From Paenibacillus piri (GTDB lineage: Bacteria > Bacillota > Bacilli > Paenibacillales > NBRC-103111): DNA of 64,000 bases. The notes below the pieces were generated by a model, which searched no databases, was not told where the DNA came from, and saw only the letters and a list, made by a program, of their open reading frames with translations. The stretch lies in NCBI RefSeq assembly GCF_004354045.1, contig NZ_SMRT01000019.1, forward strand, positions 1 to 64,000. The letters are read 5' to 3'. The translations under genes and the position numbers were made by a program. Shown here one piece after another: positions 27,601 through 38,500 of this stretch. How positions within the stretch are numbered: position 1 is the first letter of the stretch; each line of letters begins with the position of its first letter.

Positions 27601-30600
27601 AATTTGGCAGGATGTGCTGGGCGTAACCCGGATAGGCGCCGAAGACGATTTCTTTTCGCTCGGCGGCCATTCGCTCAAAGCTATGATGCTTACATCGAAG
27701 ATTCATCAGCAATTGGAACGCTACGTCCCGATTAAAATATTGTTCGAGTGTCCGACAATCAGGCAGCTTGCCGGGTATATGCAGTATGCGGAGGAGGACA
27801 CGGCGGCAGCCATAGTGCCGGTTCCTGCTCGGCCGCATTACCCGGTTTCATCCGCACAAAGGCGGATGTACGTTTTAAGTCAATTGGAAGGTGCCGGGAG
27901 CAGCTACAATATGCCAGCCGTGCTGCTGCTCGAAGGCGAACTGGACATGCCCCGGCTGGAAGCTGCGTTTCGATCGCTGGTCGACCGGCACGAAACGCTG
28001 CGGACATCGTTTGACATGGTCGAAGGAGAGCTTGTGCAGACGATCGATGAGGACGTGCGCTTTCAGCTTCAACGCAGCGCCAGGTCGGAGCGCGAGGCCG
28101 AAACGCTGATCCGCAAATTTGTCCGTCCGTTTGACCTGCGGCAGGCGCCATTGCTGCGGGCCGAACTGATCCGCTTTAGCGAGCGCCGTCATCTTCTCCT
28201 TATCGATATGCATCACATTATTTCGGACGGCGTTTCCAGCGGAATCCTGGTACACGATCTGTCGCAGCTGTATCGTGGAGAGAGCCTGCCCGAACCGAAG
28301 CTGCACTATAAGGATTACGCGGTATGGCAAAACAGCCGGGAGCAGCAGGAACATACGAACCGGCTTGAAGCGTTTTGGCTGGACACATTTGCCGGGGAGC
28401 TGCCGGTGCTGGAGCTGCCGGGGGACCATCCTCGTCCGGCGGAACGCAGCTTTGCGGGAGAAAGGTTATCTTTCGGCCTCAGTGCAGAATTGTCACAGCA
28501 AATGTACCGGCTCATGGAAGAGACGGGTGTGACAATGTATATGGTATTGCTGACCGTATTTAACGTCTTCCTTTCCAAGTGCTCCGCACAGGAAGACATC
28601 ATAGTCGGTTCTCCTGTTGCCGGCAGGACGCACGCTGCAATCAGAGACATTCCGGGCATGTTCGTCAATACGCTTGCCCTGCGCAGCGCTCCTAAGGGCG
28701 ATAAAACGTTCAAACAGCTGCTGCTTGAGGTGAAAGACGTATGCCTGCAGGCTTTTGCCCATCAGGATTACCCGTTCGAGGAGCTGGTGGAGAAGCTGCC
28801 TCTGAACCGGGACACAAACCGCAGCCCGCTGTTTAACGTTATGTTTAATTTGCAAAATATGGACATTCCGCAGCTGCAGCTCGGTGATCTGAGTGTCTCG
28901 CCTTATCCGCTGCTTCCTCCGCCGGCGGCGAAATTCGATCTGACGCTGGAAGCCGTCGAGCGCAACGGAGCCATCGATCTGAGCTTCGATTATGCCACGG
29001 CGCTGTTTACGCCGGAGACGATCGGACGCTGGAGCGGGCATTTGCTGCAAATCGCGGAAACCGCCATATATAATCCGGAAATCCGGCTGGCTGAGCTGGA
29101 GATGATCACTCCTGAGGAGCGCAAGCATCTGCTCGAACCGTTCGGAGAAACAAGAGTAAGCTATCCGATAGACCGGACGATTCAAAGCTGCTTTGAAGAA
29201 CAAGCGTCGAAGATGCCCGATCGCGTTGCGGTCGTCGCGGAACAGGAGAGCCTCACGTACAGAGAACTGGACGAAAAGGCCAATAGATTGGCTGGCGAAC
29301 TGAGATCGCGCGGTATAGGGCGCGAAGATGCAGTGGCGCTGCTGCTCGACCGTTCAATCGATACGATCGTTGCGATGCTGGCGGTATTGAAGGCAGGCGG
29401 CGCTTACTTGCCGATCGACCCGGAAAATCCGGATCAGCGGCTTCAATTTATTTTTCAGGATAGCGGTGCCCGCTGCCTGATCGCGCATGAACGGCATGCC
29501 GCCCGCGCTTCCGCACTGTACAGCGGTGAAATAATTAACATTGACTTAACGCCGCCCACGGGCAGTCCGGATCGGCAGGCGCCTGTTAACGAGTCCGGCG
29601 ATTTGGCTTACATGATGTATACCTCCGGCACGACGGGCAAGCCGAAGGGGGTTATGATCGAGCACCGCCAGGTTCTCCATCTAATAGAAGCATTACGCGG
29701 ACAAGTGTACTCGCTTTATGATTATACTGTCTTGAATGTAGCACTGCTCGCGCCGTTTCACTTTGACGCGTCGGTACAGCAAATTTTTGCTTCGCTGCTG
29801 TTGGGGCATACGCTGTTTATCGTACCCGGATCATCCACTGTGGACGGACACGCTTTGGCGGCATATTACAGGTCCCGCCGCATTGATGTCACCGACGGTA
29901 CGCCGGCACATCTGCAGATGCTGCTTGCTGCCGGAAGCTTGCAGGGCGTTGACATCCGCCATATGCTGATCGGCGGCGAAGCGCTGCCGTATGAGACGGT
30001 GCGGCAGCTGCTCGATTTGTTCACGCGCAGCGCGACGGCGCCTGCGATCACCAATGTATACGGTCCGACGGAATGCTGCGTCGACGCCTCCGCCTATGAT
30101 ATCGTGCCTCCGCTGTCAGCTGGCGATCGAAGCGGTTCTTTTGTGCCGATTGGAAGGCCGCTCGGCAACAATCGTTTGTATATTCTGGATGCTTACGGGA
30201 AGCTGCAGCCGACAGGTATCCCGGGCGAATTGTGTATCGCCGGCGACGGTGTGGGGCGCGGGTACTTGAATTTGCCGGAATTAACGGCGGAGAGGTTTGC
30301 GGCCGACCCGTTCGTACCGGGAGAGTCGATGTACAGAACGGGCGATCTGGTCTGCAGGCGGGCGGATGGCGTGATCGAATTTGTAGGGCGGATGGACAAT
30401 CAGGTCAAAATCCGCGGTTACCGCATTGAGCTCGGCGAGATTGAATCAGCGCTGTTGAATCATAAGCAGGTGACGCAGGCGGCGGTGATCGGGAAGTCGG
30501 AGAAAGGAACGATGGAGCAGCTATGCGCTTATTTTGTGGCGAATGCCGTGCTTGACGCCGCGGAGCTTCGGGTATGGCTGTCCGGGCAGCTGCCGAAGTA

Positions 30601-33600
30601 TATGGTGCCGTCTTCCATTGTTCAGCTTGAGTCGATCCTGCTCGCCTCTAACGGTAAAATCGACCGGCGGGCGCTTCCTGAGACGGAGCCGGACATGACA
30701 ATGGCGGGACGCGAATACGCCGCGCCGACAAGCGAGATCGAGCAGCAGCTGTGTGCCTTATGGCAGGAAACGCTGGGCATAGAGCGAGTCGGCGTCGATG
30801 ATAACTTCTTTGAGCTGGGCGGTCATTCGCTAAAAGCTATGACACTGATCGGCAGTATGCAAACAAAGCTGAAGCGGGATATTCCGCTGAAAATTTTATT
30901 CGAGCAGCCGACCGTCCGTCAGCTCGCGCTGTATTTGCAGCTGCCCGGCGGCACGGATTTGCCGCTTGCCGGGGCTATCAAGCCCGCTGCGAAGCGGGAA
31001 TATTATCCGCTGTCCCCTGCACAAAAAAGGATGTACATTGTGCATCAACTCGATGGGACGGGGATCAGCTGCAATATGCCTTCGGCACTGGTCATGGAAG
31101 GAGAGCCGGACATTGCGCATCTGCAGCTGGCCTTTAAGCAGCTGGTTGAGCGGCATGAGAGTCTGCGGACCACTTTTACGGAAGTGAACGATGTTCCCGT
31201 GCAAATGGTGCATGAGCATGTGGATTTCCAATGTAAGGTGACGGCAGGTGAAAAGGATGAGGCGGCGCAGCTGATCAGACGGTTTGTCCGGCCGTTTGAC
31301 TTGAGCACAGGCCCGCTGATTCGGGCAGAGATCGTCCGGATGGCCGAAAACAGATATCTGCTGTTGATCGATATGCACCATATCATTGCGGATGGGGTAT
31401 CGACCGGCATTCTGATCAAGCAGCTGGCCGACTTGTACGAAGCACGCGACCTGCCCGCTCCGAAACTGCATTTCAAGGATTTTACGGTGTGGCTCAGCGA
31501 GCCGGAGCAGCAAGAGAGCATCCGCGGGCAGGAGCTGTTCTGGCTGGAGCAATTCGCGGGTGACATCCCGGCGCTTCAATTGCCCTGCGATTTTCCGCGT
31601 CCGGCGCTGCAAAGCTTTGCAGGCGGTCGGATTCGATTCGACGCAGACCTGGAAACTGCGCTGAAAATCCGCTCGCTCGCTACGGAAACGGGTGTAACGC
31701 TGCATATGCTGCTGCTAGCGGTGTTTAACGTTTTCCTTGCCAGGATGTCCGGACAGCACGATATCGTGGTCGGTACCGCGGTGGCGGGGAGAAGGCATGC
31801 GGATTTGCAGGACGTGCCGGGCATGTTCGTCAATACGTTGGCATTGCGCAGTTCGCCGGAGCCGGACAAAACGTTCAGACAATTTTTACAGGAGGTCAAG
31901 GAAACCGGCCTTCTGGCTCTGGAGCATCAGGATTATCCGTTTGAAGAGCTGGTGGGAAGGCTCGACCTGCCGCGAGACATAAGCCGCAATCCGCTTTTCA
32001 ACGTTATGCTGACGCTGGAAAACCCTGACAGCGAGCCGCTCCGGCTGGATGGTCTGAGCTTGTCGCCGTATGAGCTTCCGGACACTGTTTCGAAGTTCGA
32101 TCTTACGCTGGCCGCGTTCGAAAATGAAGGTGCAATCGGGCTGCAATTGGAATACTGCTGCGAGCTGTTTGCCAAGCAAACGATCGTTCGATGGAGCGGC
32201 TACATTTTGAACATCATGCGTTATATTGCGGATCGTCCGGACAGCCGCCTTGCCGAAATCGAGCTGATGTCTGCGGAGGAGAAGCAGCGGATCGTGGCAG
32301 ATTGGAATCAAACTGCGTTGAGCGTGCCGCACGATCGTACGATGCATGAACTGTTCGAGGATCAGGTGCGACGTACGCCGGATCGTCCTGCGGTAGCTTA
32401 CAAGGGGCGGCACTGGACGTACCGCGAGCTGAACGCAAGAGCCAACCGGCTGGCACACCTGCTAATGGGCAAAGGAATCGGGCCGGAGCAGCGGGTAGGA
32501 ATCATGGTCCGGCCGTCCCTGGAGATGGCTGCCGGGGTGCTTGCAATTCTTAAAGCAGGGGGAGCGTTCGTCCCGTTTGATCCCGACTATCCGGAGCAGC
32601 GCATCGCCTATATGCTGTCGGATAGCGGAGCGCCGATCCTGCTGACGCAGTCCGATCTGCCGGTGCCGGAGTCATTCGGCGGAGAAGTGATCCTGCTGGA
32701 CGGAGAGCATGCAATGCAGGCCGATCGGCCGGGCTTCGATGATGAGACCAATCCGATCGCGGCGATCGGCCCGCGGCATCTGGCTTATATCATCTATACG
32801 TCGGGCACGACCGGCCAGCCTAAAGGCGTGATGATCGAGCACCATTCCCTGGTCAACCTGAGCTATTGGCATAACGAAGCGTTTGCGGTGACCGATCAGG
32901 ACAGCAGCGCCAAATACGCCGGCTTCGGGTTCGACGCTTCCGTATGGGAAATGTTCCCGTATTGGATCGCCGGCGCGGAGGTGCACATCATCGACGAGGC
33001 GATTCGTATGGACATTGCTCGGCTTAACGAATATTTCGAGCATAACCGGATCACGGTCACGTTTCTTCCGACACAGCTGTGCGAGCAGTTCCTGGAGCTG
33101 GACAACCGGTCTCTGCGCATTTTGCTGACCGGGGGCGATAAGCTGAAACGGACGGCTGAGCGCCGATACACGCTCGTCAACAATTACGGACCGACCGAAA
33201 GCACGGTCGTCGCTTCGAGCACGCCGATCCTCCCGGGCGCAGGAACGCTGTCGATCGGCCGGCCAATTGCCAATACGCGCCTGTATATCGTCGCAGGAGC
33301 GGGCGCGGATACCCGGCTGCAGCCGGTAGGAGCAGCAGGCGAACTGTGTATCGGCGGGCGGGGGCTGGCCCGCGGTTATAACAATCGGCCTCGGGAAACG
33401 GCCGAGAAGTTCGTGGCCGATCCGTTCATGCCGGGCGAGCGAATGTACCGCACCGGGGATTTGGCCAGATGGCTCGACGACGGAACGATTGAGTACATCG
33501 GTCGAATCGACCAGCAGGTCAAGGTTCGCGGCTTCCGAATCGAACTGTCGGAAATCGAGATGCAGCTGGCACGGATTATGCCGGTTAAAGCTGCGGCTGT

Positions 33601-35500
33601 GAAGGATATTGAGGAAAATGACGGCAGCACCGCGCTCTGCGCTTATATAGTAGCTGAGAAAGCTTTGAACGCCGGACAGCTGCAGCAGGAACTGTCGCGC
33701 AAGCTGCCGGATTATATGATGCCCCGCTATTGGGTGATGCTGGATGAACTGCCGCTCACGCCGAACGGAAAGGTGGATAAAAAGGCGTTGCCCGAGCCGG
33801 ATATCGCTGCGTCAGCAGCAGAATATAAGGCGCCGGAAAGCGAAACGCAGCAGCAGCTGGTAGATATATGGCAGGATGTGCTTGGCATCCCGCAGATCGG
33901 CATCCGCGACAATTTCTTTGCGCGCGGAGGCGATTCGATCAAGGGGATTCAGATGGCGAGCCGGCTGCGGAAGCTGGGCTGGAAGCTGGATATGAAGGAT
34001 TTGTTCCAGCACCCGACGATCGAACAGGTCAGTCCATATTTGCAGTATGTACAAGGCAAGCAGACGGATCAGGGGCCAATAGAGGGGGAAGTGAAGCTGA
34101 CGCCGATACAGCGGCGGTTCTTCGAGCAGCGGTTTACGGATATGCACCACTGGAACCAATCGATAATGCTGCACGCTCCGGCCGGATTCGATCCGCAGAC
34201 GGTTGCGCACACGATAATCAAAATGATGGAACATCATGACGCGCTTCGGATGGTTTATGCCGCCAATGGGGAAGGTTACGCTCAGTACAACCGCGGTCCT
34301 GCTTTTGTCCAGTCGGTCGGGGACGGTATCGAAATTATAGATTTCCGCGGCGTTTCCGATGTGGAGCGCCGCATCGCCGATCATGCCAATCACATGCAGA
34401 AGACCATTGACCTCGACAAGGGGCCATTGTTGAAAACGGCATTGTTTCAAACCGGCCAAGGCGATCACCTGCTCATAATTATTCACCATTTGGTGGTGGA
34501 TGGGGTGAGCTGGCGCATTTTGCTTGAGGACTTTGCTTCAGGATATGAACAAGCCGCCCAAGGCCGGTCGATTGTATTCCAGGACAAAACCGACTCTTTT
34601 AAACAGTGGGCGGAGCAGTTGGAGTCGTATGCGAATAGCCAATTGTTCTTGAAGCAGTCGGAATATTGGCGCCAGCTCGAAGCCGAGCCCGTCATGCCGC
34701 TGCCTAAAGATAATGCAGTCGATTTGACGAAGATGAAAGATAATGCTGTTCTTTCATTCGACTTAACGCCGGAAGCGACGCGCCTGCTGCTCACTGACGT
34801 TCATCGGGCTTACGGGACGGAAATTAACGATATATTGCTCTGCGCACTTGGCCTTGCCGTAGGCAAGTGGACCGGCCATTCGAAATTATGCCTCAATCTG
34901 GAAGGCCACGGCCGGGAAGAGATCATACCCGGGATGAACGTTTCCCGGACGGTGGGGTGGTTCACTGCCCAGTATCCAGTCGTTTTGGAAATAAAGCCGG
35001 ATGCGCCGCTGCCGAACCTCATTAAAACGACCAAGGAAAGCTTGCGCGGCATACCGCATAAAGGGATCGGCTACGGGATCCTGCGCTACTTAACGGCGTC
35101 AGAGCACACAGATGGGCTTGCTTTCCCGCTGCAGCCGGAAATCAGCTTTAATTATCTCGGGCAATTTGACCGTGAAGTGAGTACGGATTTGTTTGGCGCG
35201 TCTCCTTACGGCATGGGGCATCAAATCAGTCCGGAAGCGGAATCGCTGTATCCGTTAAATTTTACTGGCATTGTCCATAACGGTCGTCTGGTCGTATCCT
35301 GCTCCTTCAATAAACTGCAGTATTTGCGAGGTACGATAAACAGATTGATGGATCGGTTTCAGCACCAATTGCTGCAAATCATAGATCATTGTGCGTCCAA
35401 GGAAGACCGTGAAGTTACGCCAAGCGATTTTAGCGCCGGCAGCCTGCGAATGGATGAGATGGAAGATCTTTTTGATGTGCTTGCCAACAAGTTAGGTTAA
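24644..35500 (+). CDS. srfAB: Surfactin synthetase SrfAB-like NRPS, modules 4-6
   Basis: A 3618-residue synthetase with domains C-A-T-C-A-T-C-A-T-E, the same layout as SrfAB. The first condensation domain (HHILIDG at 143) is of the type that accepts a D-configured donor, matching the epimerase that ends the previous protein. Later condensation motifs: HHIISDG 1190, HHIIADG 2245. Epimerase motif: HHLVVDG 3281. Carrier serines: 1010, 2062, 3098 (the last in an unusual ARGGDS context). Pocket codes: DFWSVGMVHK (Thr-like, 8 of 10 to the Thr code), DAQDLGVVDK (Gln), DAWFLGNVVK (Leu). Predicted addition: Thr-Gln-D-Leu. Surfactin has Val-Asp-D-Leu here, so two of three positions differ. The gene starts 31 bases after the previous stop. 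Confidence 0.93.
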   Translation: MSQATIQKVYPLTPMQEGMMYHAMLDPESSAYFTQLELAISGQLDIDILQKSLDQLIRSYDILRTVFVHQQLQRPRQVVFAERQANVHFDNITNMPPVQQQLRLENYKRENRTKGFHLGKELLFRVAVFQLADGTFHLIWSNHHILIDGWSLGILMKKLFQYYEALRGGETLTVEPARPYGDYIKWLEKQDKEEALAYWEKRLTQFEQPTSLPQRKRPSAGEGYRNAEFTFVWDDQLVASIRQTANRYQVTASNLFQAVWGALLARYNNTEDAVFGTVVSGRPSAIEGIENMVGLFINTIPTRLQMGQGTTFAELFAVMQQRALEAERYDYVPLYEIQNRSSLNQQLIDHLLAFENFPLDRELENGQLEQRLGFSVQVAGALEQTNYDFNLIAFPGDRWTVKMMYNASVYERQWIEKVAGHLTRMMHAAVRKPETEISRANFISEEEQAQLLDTFNDTEADYPQEKTIHQLFEEQAERLPDRTAVVFDDRQITYRELNAKANRLAAVLRAKGVGSDDIVGIMAERSIEMVIGMLAIIKSGGAYLPIDPAYPTDRIRFMLEDSGTDFLLTHKQLMGLVEFSGETLDLDLDPREAGNAGQEAANLEPVCSPDNLAYIIYTSGTTGKPKGVMISHRNVVRLLYNDKLQFTFSENDVWTMFHSFCFDFSVWEMYGALLYGGKLVVVPKHIAQSPHEFRDLLIREQVTVLSQTPTAFAQLIQRELTEPGKQLGIRYAVFGGEALKPVMLKEWHAKYPETRLINMYGITETTVHVTFKEIGEQEIDSNVSNIGVPIPTLGCYIMDKHLNLMPAGVVGELCVSGLGVARGYLHRPELTAERFFVNPYKPEERLYRSGDLARLLPNGEMEYFGRMDHQVKIRGFRIELGEIESRLLQLKHVSEAAVLARNDKHGHPMLCAYFVAREALSVSELRKSLSASLPDYMVPAHLMQLKEMPVTSNGKLDLKLLPEPEARTDTESFREPEGEMERRLAAIWQDVLGVTRIGAEDDFFSLGGHSLKAMMLTSKIHQQLERYVPIKILFECPTIRQLAGYMQYAEEDTAAAIVPVPARPHYPVSSAQRRMYVLSQLEGAGSSYNMPAVLLLEGELDMPRLEAAFRSLVDRHETLRTSFDMVEGELVQTIDEDVRFQLQRSARSEREAETLIRKFVRPFDLRQAPLLRAELIRFSERRHLLLIDMHHIISDGVSSGILVHDLSQLYRGESLPEPKLHYKDYAVWQNSREQQEHTNRLEAFWLDTFAGELPVLELPGDHPRPAERSFAGERLSFGLSAELSQQMYRLMEETGVTMYMVLLTVFNVFLSKCSAQEDIIVGSPVAGRTHAAIRDIPGMFVNTLALRSAPKGDKTFKQLLLEVKDVCLQAFAHQDYPFEELVEKLPLNRDTNRSPLFNVMFNLQNMDIPQLQLGDLSVSPYPLLPPPAAKFDLTLEAVERNGAIDLSFDYATALFTPETIGRWSGHLLQIAETAIYNPEIRLAELEMITPEERKHLLEPFGETRVSYPIDRTIQSCFEEQASKMPDRVAVVAEQESLTYRELDEKANRLAGELRSRGIGREDAVALLLDRSIDTIVAMLAVLKAGGAYLPIDPENPDQRLQFIFQDSGARCLIAHERHAARASALYSGEIINIDLTPPTGSPDRQAPVNESGDLAYMMYTSGTTGKPKGVMIEHRQVLHLIEALRGQVYSLYDYTVLNVALLAPFHFDASVQQIFASLLLGHTLFIVPGSSTVDGHALAAYYRSRRIDVTDGTPAHLQMLLAAGSLQGVDIRHMLIGGEALPYETVRQLLDLFTRSATAPAITNVYGPTECCVDASAYDIVPPLSAGDRSGSFVPIGRPLGNNRLYILDAYGKLQPTGIPGELCIAGDGVGRGYLNLPELTAERFAADPFVPGESMYRTGDLVCRRADGVIEFVGRMDNQVKIRGYRIELGEIESALLNHKQVTQAAVIGKSEKGTMEQLCAYFVANAVLDAAELRVWLSGQLPKYMVPSSIVQLESILLASNGKIDRRALPETEPDMTMAGREYAAPTSEIEQQLCALWQETLGIERVGVDDNFFELGGHSLKAMTLIGSMQTKLKRDIPLKILFEQPTVRQLALYLQLPGGTDLPLAGAIKPAAKREYYPLSPAQKRMYIVHQLDGTGISCNMPSALVMEGEPDIAHLQLAFKQLVERHESLRTTFTEVNDVPVQMVHEHVDFQCKVTAGEKDEAAQLIRRFVRPFDLSTGPLIRAEIVRMAENRYLLLIDMHHIIADGVSTGILIKQLADLYEARDLPAPKLHFKDFTVWLSEPEQQESIRGQELFWLEQFAGDIPALQLPCDFPRPALQSFAGGRIRFDADLETALKIRSLATETGVTLHMLLLAVFNVFLARMSGQHDIVVGTAVAGRRHADLQDVPGMFVNTLALRSSPEPDKTFRQFLQEVKETGLLALEHQDYPFEELVGRLDLPRDISRNPLFNVMLTLENPDSEPLRLDGLSLSPYELPDTVSKFDLTLAAFENEGAIGLQLEYCCELFAKQTIVRWSGYILNIMRYIADRPDSRLAEIELMSAEEKQRIVADWNQTALSVPHDRTMHELFEDQVRRTPDRPAVAYKGRHWTYRELNARANRLAHLLMGKGIGPEQRVGIMVRPSLEMAAGVLAILKAGGAFVPFDPDYPEQRIAYMLSDSGAPILLTQSDLPVPESFGGEVILLDGEHAMQADRPGFDDETNPIAAIGPRHLAYIIYTSGTTGQPKGVMIEHHSLVNLSYWHNEAFAVTDQDSSAKYAGFGFDASVWEMFPYWIAGAEVHIIDEAIRMDIARLNEYFEHNRITVTFLPTQLCEQFLELDNRSLRILLTGGDKLKRTAERRYTLVNNYGPTESTVVASSTPILPGAGTLSIGRPIANTRLYIVAGAGADTRLQPVGAAGELCIGGRGLARGYNNRPRETAEKFVADPFMPGERMYRTGDLARWLDDGTIEYIGRIDQQVKVRGFRIELSEIEMQLARIMPVKAAAVKDIEENDGSTALCAYIVAEKALNAGQLQQELSRKLPDYMMPRYWVMLDELPLTPNGKVDKKALPEPDIAASAAEYKAPESETQQQLVDIWQDVLGIPQIGIRDNFFARGGDSIKGIQMASRLRKLGWKLDMKDLFQHPTIEQVSPYLQYVQGKQTDQGPIEGEVKLTPIQRRFFEQRFTDMHHWNQSIMLHAPAGFDPQTVAHTIIKMMEHHDALRMVYAANGEGYAQYNRGPAFVQSVGDGIEIIDFRGVSDVERRIADHANHMQKTIDLDKGPLLKTALFQTGQGDHLLIIIHHLVVDGVSWRILLEDFASGYEQAAQGRSIVFQDKTDSFKQWAEQLESYANSQLFLKQSEYWRQLEAEPVMPLPKDNAVDLTKMKDNAVLSFDLTPEATRLLLTDVHRAYGTEINDILLCALGLAVGKWTGHSKLCLNLEGHGREEIIPGMNVSRTVGWFTAQYPVVLEIKPDAPLPNLIKTTKESLRGIPHKGIGYGILRYLTASEHTDGLAFPLQPEISFNYLGQFDREVSTDLFGASPYGMGHQISPEAESLYPLNFTGIVHNGRLVVSCSFNKLQYLRGTINRLMDRFQHQLLQIIDHCASKEDREVTPSDFSAGSLRMDEMEDLFDVLANKLG

Positions 35501-35563
35501 GCTGCCGTAAGTAGTTCAAGCATTTGAGGATGAATGTAACCAGACGAGGCGGAGGCGGTATAG

Positions 35564-38500
35564 ATGAATCAATTTCAAAAAGATCAGGTGGCGGACATTT
35601 ATTATTTGTCGCCTATGCAGGAGGGCATGCTGTTTCATACGCTGCTGCATCCGGGACAGAGCATGTACATCGAACAAATGTCAATGCAGGTAAAAGGCGC
35701 CTTTCGAAGCGATTTGCTCGAGCGAAGCATGAACGCGATTGTGGACCGGTACGATATTTTTCGCACTGTGTTCGTCTATGAAAAAATGAAGCGTCCGGTG
35801 CAGGTGGTTATGAAGCAGCGCAAATTCAAAGTTCGGGAGATCGATCTTTCGGGTCTCTCGAATGCCGAGCAGAACGACCGTATTGAATCGTATAAGCGGT
35901 TGGATAAAGAGATGGGCTTCGATCTGTCCAAGGACATTCCGATGCGGAACGTTGTCTTCAAAAAGGGGCCGGACGACTATGAGTGGATTTGGAGCTACCA
36001 TCATATTTTGCTTGACGGCTGGTGCTTTGGTATTGTTGTGCGGGAGCTTTTTGAAGTGTATCACGCATTGCTCAACAAGCGCGGTTACAGCCTGCCGCCT
36101 GTCAAGCCGTATAAGGAGTATATTCAATGGCTGGAATCACAGGACAACCAACAATCGCTGCTATATTGGGATCGCTATTTGTCCGGCTTCGACGGCCAAA
36201 CCACGTTTGCCGAACAGCGCAGCAGAAAACAGGGAGCGGTGCGTGAACCGGAAGAAGCGCTGTTTTCCCTATCCGAGGAGCAGACAAGGACTTTGACAGA
36301 GCTGGCGGAAGGGCAGGGCGTTACGCTGAGCACCGCCCTTCAGGCGGCTTGGGCCGTTCTGCTCAGCCGTTATCAGCAGTCCGACGATGTTATTTTCGGT
36401 ACGGTCGTCTCGGGCCGCCCCGCGGAAATACCAGGCGTGGAAAACATGGTCGGCCTGTTTATCAATGTCGTTCCGAAACGGGTCAATGCGGATCATGAGC
36501 GGTCCTTTGCCCGACTGCTATCCGATATCCAAAGGCAATCGCTGGAATCGGAAGCCCATCAGTACGTGCCGCTGTACGATATTCAAAGCAGGGCGGTGCA
36601 GCCGGATTTGATCGACCACCTTATCGTGTTTGAAAATTATCCTGTGCAGGATACAGACAAGCTGCAGGAGGAGCAGCGGCTAGGTTTCACGATCGGAAAG
36701 ACAACGATTTTTGAGAAATCGAATTACGACTTGAATTTGCTCGTCTCTCCCGGCAAACAGCTGCTGCTCAAATTCGCTTACAACGCCAATATGTACGACA
36801 GGGCGTTCATCCTGCGTTTGAAGGATCAATTATGCGAGATCGTTCGCCAAGTATGCCGTAATCCTCAGCTTCAGCTTGGAGCCATACGAGTGGTGACCGA
36901 AGAGGAAGAGCGGCTGCTGCTCGAGCAGTTTAGCTTCGCACAACGAGGTCAGCCGGCGGATTGCCGGTCGCTGTCCGAGTTGTTCGAGCATTACGCATAT
37001 GAGACACCCGGACAAATTGCGGTCGCTTGCGGCGGCACATCGCTGACTTACGCTGAACTGAACACGCGCGCCAACCGGCTCGCAAGGCAGCTCCGCGCGA
37101 AAGGCGCCACCCGCGGGACAATAGCAGCCTTGCTGGTACGACGTTCAGCGGAAATGATTGTCGCCATCGTAGCGATTCTTAAAACAGGCGGCGCCTATAT
37201 GCCGATCGACCCGGAATATCCGGAACAGCGTATCCGCTACATGCTGGAGGACAGCGGCGCAACGCTGCTGCTGACGCAGCGCGAGCTGGCGAATCAGGCG
37301 GCAGCAGCCGCTTTTACAGGCGAACGGCTGCTGCTCGGCGATCCTGCGCTGTATCGCGGAGACGGCACAAACCTTGCAGTCGCGGGAGAACCGGACGACT
37401 TGGCTTATATCATCTACACGTCCGGCACGACGGGTAAGCCGAAAGGCATCATGACCACCCATGCGAATGTATCGCGGGTAGTGAAACATACGAATTATAT
37501 CGACATCTCCGCGACGGACAAGCTGTTATCGCTGTCGAACTACGCGTTCGACGGCTTCACTTTCGATATGTTCGGCGCACTGGTGAACGGAGCCACGCTT
37601 GTAATTGCGCCGAATGAAACGATCCTGCACATGGGGAAGCTCATGCGGCTAATTGAAGATGAGCGCATTACCGTCATGTTCACGACCACGGCGCTGTTTA
37701 ATCTGCTCGTGGATGCCGGAGACGCATGGATGCGAGGCTTCCGCAAGCTGCTGTTCGGCGGGGAACGGTGTTCCGTCGGCCATGTCCGCAAGGCGCTGCA
37801 CAGCATGGGGCCCGATAAAATCATTCACGTCTACGGACCGACGGAGACGACGGTGTTCGCCACATTTTATCCGGTGAATCAAATTGCGGAAGACGCCATG
37901 ACGATTCCGATCGGCAAGCCGCTTAACTTGACCACGGCTTACATATTAGGTCCGGCTAATCAGCTGCAGCCTGTGGAGGCAGCCGGGGAATTGTGCCTGG
38001 GCGGGACGGGTGTGGCCCGCGGATACCTGAACCGGACTGAATTGACGGAAGCCAGGTTTGTTCCCCATCCGTTCTTGCCTGGGGAAAAGCTATACCGCAG
38101 CGGCGACCTCGCTCGCTGGCTGCCCGACGGCAATATCGAATTTCTCGGGCGGATTGACGATCAGATCAAAATCCGCGGCCACCGGATTGAGCTGGGCGAA
38201 ATCGAAGAGCAGCTGCTTCGATGTGACGGCGTGAAGGAGGCAATTGTCCTTGCCGTTAGCAGCGATACAGGCGAAACGTCGCTTTGCGCCTACGTTGTAG
38301 GCGTCGCGGGCAACAGCCTGTCGCCGCATAAGCTTAGCCATCATCTGTCGCAGGCGCTGCCGGGATATATGGTTCCGCCGGTATGCGCGGTGCTTGACAG
38401 ACTGCCGCTAACCGCTAACGGCAAGGTTAATCGCCGGCTGCTGCCTAAGGCACAGGCCCTATTGGGACAAGGTGCGGAAATGATCCCGCCGCGCAACGAG

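Noticed and set aside
24644..35500. A comS-like small gene embedded in the srfAB-like gene
   Set aside because: ComS is Bacillus-specific and no short out-of-frame reading frame with a good ribosome site resembling it was recognised.
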